From Thermoleophilia bacterium (lineage in GTDB: Bacteria; Actinomycetota; Thermoleophilia; Gaiellales; SKUG01), in NCBI GenBank assembly GCA_025964465.1, contig JAOPYS010000408.1, positions 1 to 14,655 of the forward strand: a DNA stretch of 14,655 nucleotides, in the 5' to 3' direction. Each line of letters starts with the position of its first letter. Positions within the stretch are counted from its first letter, which is position 1. A program made the translations under genes and the position numbers. This document shows, piece by piece, positions 1-7,800 of this stretch. The notes beneath the pieces were generated by a model. That model saw only the letters and a list, made by a program, of their open reading frames with translations. It did not search any database and had not been told where the DNA came from.

Positions 1-2
1 TC

Positions 3-569
3 ATCGTCGACCCGGAGGTCTTCCTGGGCGACCAGGCGTCGTACCTGATGGACGTGCTGTTCTCGTTCCAGGACCCGCACACCGAGCACCTCGACGCGGC
101 GATGATGGCGCAGGCGGCGGCGCACGGATACGGCGACGAGGTCGGGTCCGGTGACGACGCGTTCTACGCGCGGAGCCGGCGCGAGTCCGCGTCCTCGCGC
201 GCGAAGCTGCTCGTGCTGGAGGACGCGGGCGAGCTCGTCACGACCAGCGCGCGCGCCGACGCGGGGCAGGCGCTGAGCCGCCTGCTCAACATCTCCGACG
301 GCATGCTCGGACAGGGCGCCAACATCAGCGTGCTGGTGACCACCAACGAGGACCTCGGCAACCTGCACCCCGCCATCCAGCGCCCGGGCCGCTCGTGGGC
401 GCGGATCGAGTTCGACGAGTTCGAGCCCGACGCCGCCCGCGCCTGGCTCGACGCGCACGGTGTCGAACACGATGTCATCGGCCCGATGTCACTCGCGGAG
501 CTCTACGCCGCACAGCGCGGCGACCAGATCGTCCGGCTGGACGACCTCGCAGCCGACGCCGGCGCCTGA
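3..569 (+). CDS. AAA family ATPase, C-terminal part (5' end outside window)
   Basis: The frame is already open at base 3, so the start lies to the left of the window and about 189 C-terminal residues are present. It reads as the second half of an AAA+ ATPase core. A Walker B-like strand LLVLEDAGEL lies near bases 209-240, a sensor-1 stretch VLVTTNEDL near 331-357, and an arginine-finger-like HPAIQRPGR near 367-393; Walker A must be upstream. These motifs resemble the actinobacterial AAA ATPases annotated with DUF5925, but that assignment is from memory of the family. AAA proteins use ATP hydrolysis to remodel protein or nucleic-acid partners; the partner here is unknown. The gene stops with TGA and converges with the next gene, 21 bp away, with no good terminator hairpin between them. 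Confidence 0.85.
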   Translation: MVDPEVFLGDQASYLMDVLFSFQDPHTEHLDAAMMAQAAAHGYGDEVGSGDDAFYARSRRESASSRAKLLVLEDAGELVTTSARADAGQALSRLLNISDGMLGQGANISVLVTTNEDLGNLHPAIQRPGRSWARIEFDEFEPDAARAWLDAHGVEHDVIGPMSLAELYAAQRGDQIVRLDDLAADAGA

Positions 570-590
570 CAACCCCGGGTTCTCCCGCGA

Positions 591-3500
591 CTAGTTCAGT
601 CCGCCGGCCGCCACGACGCCCGCGCCACCGTAGACCGGCGTCAGGTTGAGTCCACCTGCAGCGACCACGTTTCCGCCGCCCGCGGCGATGACGCCGAGCC
701 CGTTGTCGGAGATCAGGTTCAGGCCCCCGGCAGCGATGACGTTGCCGCCGCCGGCAGCGACCACGTTGCCACCGCCTGCCGCGACGACGTTGCCGCCGCC
801 GGCAGCGACCACACCCACGGCCCCCGCCGACAGCGGGCCGGTCGAGGCGGGCGCGCCCGCTCGGCTCAGCGTGCTGGACGTCTGCGTGAGGGGTGCCGGG
901 TCCTTGAGCATCGGCCGGACCGTGCCCACATTGCTGTTGAAGGACCGCGTGAGCGAGTTGACGATACCCCCGAAGAAGTTCGTCAATGACCCGAGCCACT
1001 CGAGGCCGGCGGGCTGCTCCGCCTTGAAGCCGCGACCGGAGCGGGACGTGGCTGCGGCACCGCCGCCCGCCGCGATGATGCCCGGTCCAGCCGCGACGAT
1101 GGTGTTCGCACCGTCGATGCGCATGGCGTTGTGGCTGCCGACGAGGTAGCTGTCACCCTTCGACGTGTTGGTCGACGTGATCACCGTGCTGCTCGTGATG
1201 GTTGCGACGCGCCGAGTGGTCGGGCCGACGCCGGTGCCGGCGTTGCCGGGCATGAGCGCGAGCCCCTTGCAGCGTGTGAGCTCGCTCGGAACGCCGCGGT
1301 AGACGCCCCCCGCCGAGCTCTTCGTGAGCGTGAGATGCCGGCCACAGGTGGTCGTGACCTGCTGCCCGAGCTCGACGACGCGGATGGGACGTGATGCCTC
1401 GGCCGCACGTCCGTTCCGCCCCGCGACGCGCACCGTGAAGATGAGGGTCGAGACCGTCTTGAGCGTGCCGGGCGGGAATTCGAGTGCGATCTCGCCCTGC
1501 GAGTTCGTCGTGCCGTGGAACACGAGCCGGCCGGCCGCCTGGTCGTAGATCTCGATGGGCGCGCCCGACACGAAGCGGCCGGTAGTGACCTCGTTCACCT
1601 GGACCGTCATCTTCACGGTGCTCAGGGTGGTTCGTGGCAACACCCATTCACCGGTGGGGCGCTCGGACACCGAGAGCACGTCGGCGTTCGTGAGGTAGCG
1701 GGGGTCCTCGCGCCACGTCAGGAAGAAGTCCGGCCGCTTCGGGAGAACGACGGAGAGGTCGATCAGGTTCCGCGACTCGACGGCAGACACGCCATAGACG
1801 TACCCGTCGAACTCGCCCGTGATGAAGCGGAACGACGCCTCGTAGCCGCACCCGTAGGACTTGAGGACCTTGACTGCCTCTGCGAGCGGCTTGGCGAGGA
1901 GCAGGCGCTTCACGTCGTCCTTGGGCGCGTACAGCAGCTTGCAGCTGTGCGCCTTCTCCTGCGCCTTGCGCGCCGCCGCCTGCTCCTTCGCGATCTGGGC
2001 GGCGAGCTTGGTCTTGTACGCGCGGTCGACTGCGGGGTCGAAGTACTGGAGGGTGATCGTCTGCGACGTTGCGAGCGTGCTGCTCAGCACCGCGCCGGTC
2101 TTGGGCGACTGCGCCAGGATCTCGCCCCCGCGGCCTGCGGCATCCAGGCGCGTGCGCTGCACTGCGGTCGTCGCCGACGCGGCGGGCTTGGGAACGGTCA
2201 CGAGCTTGACGTTGAGCCCGAGCGCCTCGATCTGCTTCCGCGCCGCCTGGATGTCGTGGAAGGTGACCTTGCGTGCCTTCCCGGATCCGGTCTCGCGGGG
2301 AATGAGGGAGGGCATCCGTGCATCGACCTGCGTCGCCGCGATCGGTGTGACCGTCCCGATCGTGACCTTGTCGGTGGGGGTCTTGTCGCAGGCGTCGCCC
2401 TCGCCATCCTGATCCGTATCGAGCTGGGTCGGGTTGGCCGTGGCGGGGCAGTTGTCTGCGGAGTCACGCACGCCATCGCCGTCCGCATCGGGAGCGGGCG
2501 CGGGCGGCGCTGGGGGCGGCAGGGTGGATCCGCCGCCACCGCCGGAGGACGCCCCCGGTGCCAGCACGCGGGTCAGGGCGACACGCTCATCGAAGGTCCC
2601 GGTCGGGTTGAAGAATCCGGCTGCCGTCGGTCGACCGTCGGCGCCGATCACGAGGCTGGTCGCCGCGAGGGATTCGACGCCGCCCGGACGCGCGGGGCGA
2701 GCGACCCCGCCGACCCCGAAGTCCTCCAGGGGCACCCCGTTCGACGTGGTGCCGACGAACACCGGGGACTGGTCCGGCGAGCCATTCGCCCACCCTGCCG
2801 CGAAGACCCGGCCCATCGCGTCGGTCGCGACGTCGAGCAGGACCGTGCTGGTCAGGCCCGGGAAGGTCACGACGCCATCCCCTGAGAACAGGGGATCGGG
2901 AGTTCCGTCAAATCCGAGCCGGATGATCCCGCGCGTGTTCGTCGGGAAGGTCCCGATGTCGCCGACCACGAGATACCCGCTCACCGCATCGCTCACGGAC
3001 GTGCTGTAGATCGGGCGCATGGCCTCGGCGAGACCGCCAATGCCGGAGTCCACGAACCCCGTGGCCCCGAAGCCGGCAACGGAGGCGCCTGTCTCGTCGA
3101 CCCGCAGCAGCCCGATGTGGTTGCCGCCGGTGACCCCGACCGTGACCCTGTCGGACTGGGCGTGCAGGCCGACCGCGGTATCGGTCGCGCCGGCGAACTC
3201 CCGCGCCAGGACCCCGTCGGCGTCGAAGCTCGGTGTCAGCGCGCCGCCGGCGTCGAGGTGCAGCACGAGCACGTCGCGGTCACCACCGGTCGGCACCGCT
3301 GCTCCAGCAACCCAGATGGAATCGGTGCCGAGCATGTCGCTGGCGTGCGTCGCAAGGTCGGTAATCACGGCGCCAGGCTCGAAGCCCGTCAGGTCGTCCA
3401 GCGCCCAGCCGTTCGTCGAGAACGTCGTGTCGAGGGCGGGAGTTCCACTGGCGACCTGGAACGCGCCGACGAAGAGCTTGGTGTCGCTGCCGTTGCTCAC

Positions 3501-3914
3501 CGTTGCTGCGACGAGCAGGTGGGACCCGGCAGTGATGGCGCTCCCGTTGTCAGCGAACGACCACCCGGCGCCGAGACCGAGGTCGGTCGCAGCGTCGAGC
3601 AGCAGGCGTGTTCGAGACGCGCCGGTGGTCTCGGGAGTGGCCAGCACCTCGAGTCGCGCATCACTCGGCGCAGCACCATGCGTCACGCCCGCTGCGACGA
3701 GGTAACCGTTGCTCCGGACCAGACCACCGCTGGGGGACCCGTTCGGTGCGCCGGCAGTCTGGTCGAGTGAGTAGCCGCCGGCGCCGAAGGTCGGGTCCAG
3801 ATCGCCGCCGGCGGCCGCGGCGAGGGTGGGCGCCAGACAGCTCGCGAGGCAGAGGGCGAGCGTGAGGATCAGGGCGGCGGAGCGGTCGACGGACGCGCGA
3901 ATCGAGGCAAGCAT
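591..3914 (-). CDS. Exported mosaic protein: delta-60 repeats, TSP3 motif, PASTA-like and Ig-like regions, octapeptide tail
   Basis: This is a large Sec-exported surface or extracellular protein of 1107 aa from ATG 3914. Domains in order: signal peptide (1-34); about six delta-60-type repeats with DPTFGAGG-like cores (about 38-450) of probable beta-propeller type; a Gly/Pro linker; one thrombospondin type 3-like calcium motif DADGDGVRDSADNC...DACD (about 475-506); a PASTA-like region (550-623); a short charged helix (628-660); a second weakly PASTA-like region with two Cys (673-733); an Ig or carboxypeptidase-regulatory-like beta domain (763-845); and a C-terminal octapeptide array (1035-1107). 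An in-frame GTG at 3950 would add 12 residues. Neither start has a good Shine-Dalgarno site; ATG 3914 gives the more typical signal peptide. There is no LPXTG motif or C-terminal membrane anchor. The gene follows the cupin/unknown pair with no terminator between. The ligand is unknown. Confidence 0.85.
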   Translation of the reverse strand: MLASIRASVDRSAALILTLALCLASCLAPTLAAAAGGDLDPTFGAGGYSLDQTAGAPNGSPSGGLVRSNGYLVAAGVTHGAAPSDARLEVLATPETTGASRTRLLLDAATDLGLGAGWSFADNGSAITAGSHLLVAATVSNGSDTKLFVGAFQVASGTPALDTTFSTNGWALDDLTGFEPGAVITDLATHASDMLGTDSIWVAGAAVPTGGDRDVLVLHLDAGGALTPSFDADGVLAREFAGATDTAVGLHAQSDRVTVGVTGGNHIGLLRVDETGASVAGFGATGFVDSGIGGLAEAMRPIYSTSVSDAVSGYLVVGDIGTFPTNTRGIIRLGFDGTPDPLFSGDGVVTFPGLTSTVLLDVATDAMGRVFAAGWANGSPDQSPVFVGTTSNGVPLEDFGVGGVARPARPGGVESLAATSLVIGADGRPTAAGFFNPTGTFDERVALTRVLAPGASSGGGGGSTLPPPAPPAPAPDADGDGVRDSADNCPATANPTQLDTDQDGEGDACDKTPTDKVTIGTVTPIAATQVDARMPSLIPRETGSGKARKVTFHDIQAARKQIEALGLNVKLVTVPKPAASATTAVQRTRLDAAGRGGEILAQSPKTGAVLSSTLATSQTITLQYFDPAVDRAYKTKLAAQIAKEQAAARKAQEKAHSCKLLYAPKDDVKRLLLAKPLAEAVKVLKSYGCGYEASFRFITGEFDGYVYGVSAVESRNLIDLSVVLPKRPDFFLTWREDPRYLTNADVLSVSERPTGEWVLPRTTLSTVKMTVQVNEVTTGRFVSGAPIEIYDQAAGRLVFHGTTNSQGEIALEFPPGTLKTVSTLIFTVRVAGRNGRAAEASRPIRVVELGQQVTTTCGRHLTLTKSSAGGVYRGVPSELTRCKGLALMPGNAGTGVGPTTRRVATITSSTVITSTNTSKGDSYLVGSHNAMRIDGANTIVAAGPGIIAAGGGAAATSRSGRGFKAEQPAGLEWLGSLTNFFGGIVNSLTRSFNSNVGTVRPMLKDPAPLTQTSSTLSRAGAPASTGPLSAGAVGVVAAGGGNVVAAGGGNVVAAGGGNVIAAGGLNLISDNGLGVIAAGGGNVVAAGGLNLTPVYGGAGVVAAGGLN
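594..812 (-). repeat. Nine-unit octapeptide (24-bp) array, consensus V-V/I-A-A-G-G-G/L-N
   Basis: The last 73 residues of the mosaic protein consist of nine units. Seven match VVAAGGGN or close variants (VIAAGGLN, VVAAGGLN); two are degenerate (LISDNGLG and a nine-residue LTPVYGGAG). The array ends exactly on a complete unit, with Asn followed by the stop codon. A lone pair of related motifs (IVAAGPG, IIAAGGG) lies upstream near bases 1063-1104. The alternation of small hydrophobic, Gly-Gly and Asn residues suggests a stacked beta-solenoid or beta-roll strip, but this is inference. Confidence 0.9.
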
Positions 3915-3976
3915 CCAGAAAGGGTAGCGAACCTTCACCGGAGCGGCCACTACTGTTCGTAACCCAAACCGTTCGG

Positions 3977-4369
3977 TCAGGCGGTACAGCGCGCGAGTGC
4001 AGCGTCGAGCGCCGGCGCGATGTGGGTCGCGAAGCTGGCGACCTCGCGCGCGGCCTGGCGACCCTTGCCGAAGTTCGCGGAGCTCAGCGCGAGGCCGAGC
4101 TGGTTGAGCGCCTGCGTGGTGGCGGCTCGGCAGGCGTCGACCCGGGCGAAGGCATCAGGATCAGATTCCGGAAGCCGGGCACGCTCGGCCTCTGTCCGCG
4201 CGGCGTCGATGAGCACGCCAATGCCGGACATGGGCTGCGTGATGCGCTCGACCTGCGCAACCGTCACCGTGGGTGACATCGCAACATCGGCGGCGCGGGC
4301 GGCGACGACGGCGAGGCGTTCGCGGGCGGCGACGAGTGGCCAGTTGGCTGGGGGTGAGGCAATGGTCAC
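3977..4369 (-). CDS. Hypothetical protein, 130 aa, translationally coupled to cupin
   Basis: I do not recognise a family. The protein is rich in Ala and Arg and looks all-alpha: several predicted helices, no signal peptide and no membrane segment. A central stretch, RITQPMSGIGVLIDAARTEA, is followed by a Cys in VDACRAATTQALNQLG and a final Cys two residues before the end. The GTG start overlaps the TGA stop of the upstream cupin gene (GTGA at 4369-4366), so translation is probably coupled and the two products may act together. The next gene begins 26-62 bp downstream, depending on its start, without an evident terminator. The frame is supported by the overlap and by plausible amino-acid composition, not by homology. 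Confidence 0.7.
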   Translation of the reverse strand: MTIASPPANWPLVAARERLAVVAARAADVAMSPTVTVAQVERITQPMSGIGVLIDAARTEAERARLPESDPDAFARVDACRAATTQALNQLGLALSSANFGKGRQAAREVASFATHIAPALDAALARCTA

Positions 4370-4773
4370 GCGGGCAGCTCCTCGAGCATCTCGGCGTCGC
4401 CCTCGACGACGCCGTCCTTGCCACCCATCATGAGCAGCACGGCGGGGTCGTCGGACGTGACGCGCACGGCGTGACCCAGCCCCGCATCGATCACGACGAG
4501 GCCGCCAGCGCCGACCGTGTGCGTCGAGCCGTCATTGAACGAGACGCGGATCTCGCCCTCGTGGACGAAGATCACTTCCTGCTGCTGGTGGTGCAGGTGG
4601 TGCTTGGAGACCGAGTCCGGCTCCATCACCTTCACGTTGATCCCGAACGCCGTGACGTTCAGCTGCGGCCGCACCCGCCGGAACATCCCGTCACCCAGCG
4701 CATCGATGTGCGGCGAGATCGCCCAGCCCTCACCCAGCTTGATGAGGACGTCGTCTGCGTGTGTCTGGGTCAT
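4366..4773 (-). CDS. Small single-domain cupin protein
   Basis: This is a single-domain cupin of 135 aa, a common length for the superfamily. Cupin motif 1 is visible as H59-L-H61-x4-E66-x6-G73, and motif 2 as I-D-A-G98-L-G-H101, so the usual metal-binding set (two His, one Glu, one His) is intact. The usual Pro of motif 2 is replaced by Asp96. Such proteins bind a metal and serve as small dioxygenases, isomerases or ligand sensors; the substrate cannot be read from sequence. ATG 4773 is preceded by GGAG at a 7-nt spacing, within the perfect 10-bp palindrome CGGAGCTCCG (4776-4785), which could hide or regulate the ribosome site. The gene overlaps the downstream unknown gene by four bases. It has no signal peptide, so it is cytoplasmic. 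Confidence 0.85.
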   Translation of the reverse strand: MTQTHADDVLIKLGEGWAISPHIDALGDGMFRRVRPQLNVTAFGINVKVMEPDSVSKHHLHHQQQEVIFVHEGEIRVSFNDGSTHTVGAGGLVVIDAGLGHAVRVTSDDPAVLLMMGGKDGVVEGDAEMLEELPA

Positions 4774-4833
4774 GTCGGAGCTCCGGACGAGGGGATGTCG
4801 GACGTGATCCTAGCGATGCGCCGCAACGAACGA

Positions 4834-4855
4834 GGGCTGCCCCGAGAGGCAGCCC
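4834..4855 (-). terminator. Hairpin terminator of the RTX repeat-protein gene
   Basis: A perfect 8-bp GC-rich stem (GGGCTGCC / GGCAGCCC) with a six-base loop lies 33 bases past the TAG stop at 4888 on the minus strand and upstream of the cupin gene. There is no T-run, as is common for high-GC actinobacterial terminators. It separates the 5.9-kb gene from the cupin transcript. Confidence 0.7.
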
Positions 4856-4887
4856 CCATCCGTGTGATCCTGCTGAGCCGTCGGCGA

Positions 4888-7800
4888 CTAAGCCTTGCGG
4901 ATCACGTGCTCGCAGTCGGTGGCCACGCGGTCGGTCGCGTTGGCGGAGACCGTGTCGGTTCCTGCACCGCAGACGACCACGTCGCGCTCGGTGCGAGCAC
5001 CGTCGGCGGCCGTGATGACGTCGTTGCCGGCACCGCCACTGAGCACGTCGTTGCCCGCGCCGCCCTGGAGACGATCGTTGCCGGCGCCGCCGAGGAGGCG
5101 ATCGTTGCCGACGCCACCGATGAGTCGGTCGTTGCCCGTGCCACCGTCGAGCGCATCGTTGCCGGTCCCGCCGTTGATCGTGTCGTTGCCGCCGCCGCCG
5201 GCGATGCTGTCGTTGCCGGCTCCACCCGTGAGGATGTTGGCGAGCGCGTCACCGAACAGGCGATCGTTGCCCGAGCCGCCGGTGTTGACCGGGGTCACGG
5301 TGACGTTGACGCCGACCGAGGTCGTGACCCCGCCCTGCGTGGCGTTGACCGTGAACGGGTCGTTCGAGCGGGTGGTCGCGTTGGGGGCGTAGGTCACGGT
5401 CGAGCCCGACAGCGTCGCCGTGCCCAGCGCCGGGCGCGTGCGGATCGAGTAGGCGATGTCGCCGTCGACGTCCGTGCAGCTGATCGTGCCGGAGACCGCA
5501 GCTCCCTGCGTGGTGTTCAATGCCAGCGGCGACACGCAGCTGGTCGCGTCGTCCACGGCGGTGACCGCCACGTTCACCGTGCGGGTGGCCGTGAGGCCGT
5601 TGCTGGTCGCCGTCACCGTGAAGGCGTCGGCGCCGTTGGCGTTCGCAGCGGGAGCGTAGCTCGCCGTCGCGCCCGTCACCGATGCCGTGCCGTGCGCGGC
5701 AGGCGACGAGACCGTGTAGACCAGCGGACTGTCGACGTCCGTGCAGTCGATGCCGACCGAGCCGTTCGCGTCCTCCGCGACCACCAGCGACAACGCCGCA
5801 CCGCACGCCGGTGCATCGTCGACCGCGGTGACGTTGACCGTCACCAGGCTCGTCGCCGAGAGGCCGCCGCCATCGGTCACGCCGAGCGTGAACGTGTCGG
5901 TGCCGTTGGTGTTGGCGTTCGGCGTGTAGACGAACGACCCACCGGTCGTGGTCGAGGCCGGGGTCACCGTGCCCTTGAGGGGCTGGAGCACCACGGTGTG
6001 CGCGTCGAGCGTGCCACCGTCACCGTCGGAGCACGCTGCCGGATCGAACGCGGCGCTGGCCGTGTCCTCGGTCGTCGTGATCGACGCCGGTGCGCAGACC
6101 GGGGCATCGTTGATCGACGTGACGGTCACGTTGACCGTGACCAGCGTGTCGACGCCGCCCTGGGTGGCCCGCAGCTGGAACGTGTCGCTGCCGTTCAGGT
6201 TCGCGCCGGGCGTGTACGTGTAGGTGCCCGCGCCGCTGTTGACCGTGACCGTGCCGCCGCCGGAGGGCGACGTCGCGACCGTGTAGGTCACGGCGCCGTC
6301 AACGTCGGAGCAGCCGATCGTCCTGGCGACGCCCGCCGAGTCCTCATCGACCGTGATCGACTGCGGGCTCGTGCAGACCGTCGCGTCATTGATCGGAGCA
6401 ACGGTGACGTTGACGGTGATCGGGGTTGCCGCGACACCGCCCTGGGTCGCGACGATCGTGAACGTGTCCGGGCCGTTGTAATTCGGGTTCGGCGTGTAGT
6501 TGTAGCTCGTCGCCGTGTACGTCACCGAGCCGTGGGCCGGAACCGTGGTGCCGGTGGCGTAGCTGATGGCAGCGCCGTCGGTGGCCACGTCGGGGTCCGA
6601 ACACACGATCGTCTGGGCGCCAGTCGCCGTGTCCTCGTTGGTGGTCGTCGTCACGGACGACGTGCACGTGGTGGGGTCGTTGGCAGGCGTGATCGTCACG
6701 TTGACCGTCAGGGTGACCGTCGCGCTGCCCTCGGTGACCGGCACCGTGAAGCTGTCGCTGCCGTTCGCGTTGAGGTTGGGCGTGTAGCTGTAGGTGCCCG
6801 TCGCGTTGTCGACGGCGGCGATGCCCTTGGCCGCGCCCGCTGGTGCGCCGTACGTCACCGCGCCGTCCACATCGGAGCAGCCGAGCGGTGCGTTCGTGAT
6901 GGCACCGTCCTCGACGATGGTCGGGTTCAGCGTGGTGCAGGTCGTGTCATCGGCGACCGCGGTGACCGTGACCGTGACCGTGCTGGTCGCGGTGAGGCCG
7001 CCTGCATCGGTGTAGGTGATCACGAAGCTGTCCGGCCCGTGGTAGTTCGCGGCCGAGGTGTAGGTGTACGGCGATGCGCTCCCGGTGAGCGAGCCGTGGG
7101 TCGGAGGCGTCGTGATGCTGGTGATCGTCGGTGCCGCGCCGTCCACGTCGGTGCACGACGCAGCCGTGTAGGCGGTCGAGACGTCCTCGGCGGCGGTCAG
7201 CGTATCAGCGGTGCAGACCGGCGCATCGTTCAGCGCCGTGATCGTGACGCTGACCGATCGCGTAATGGTGACACCACCCTCCGTGACCGGCACGGAGAAG
7301 GAGTCCGGCCCGTTCGCGTTCGGGTTCGGCGTGTACACCACGTTGCCGGTCGTGACGACCGCCGTGCCCTTGGAGCCCTGTGTGACGGCGCCGTAGCTGA
7401 CCGGCCCATCGACGTCGCTGCAGCCCAGCGGCGTGGAGGCCGAGGCGGCGTCCTCGTTGGTCGTGATCGTCAGCGGCGCGCACACGGTGCTGTCGTTGAC
7501 AGCGGTGACGGTCACGGTCACGGTGCTCGTGCCCGTCCCGCCCGCGGCGTCGGTCGTGGTGATCACGAAGCTGTCGGGACCGCTGTAGTCCTGGTCCGAC
7601 GTGTACGTGTAGGACGTGCCGGAGCCCGCCACCGAACCGTGGGCCGGGTCCGACGCACTGGTGTTGGTGGACACCGCGTTGTCGACGTCCGAGCAGCTCA
7701 CGGGCGTGTAGGGGGTCACCACGTCCTCGGCGGCCGTGAGCGTGTCGGCGGTGCAGACCGGGTTGTCGTTCACCGCGGTCACCGTGACCGAGACGAGGGT

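Noticed and set aside
570..590. Search for a bidirectional terminator between the convergent AAA and mosaic-protein genes.
   Set aside because: Only an 11-base palindrome (AACCC-C-GGGTT) with no usable loop is present.
1515..2885. A 456-aa plus-strand open frame opposite the mosaic protein.
   Set aside because: It has shadow composition, while the minus strand shows a signal peptide, TSP3 and delta-60 motifs.
5011..5280. The regular 27-bp repeats considered as a CRISPR or minisatellite array.
   Set aside because: The repeats translate in frame to RTX nonapeptides without spacers, so they are coding repeats.
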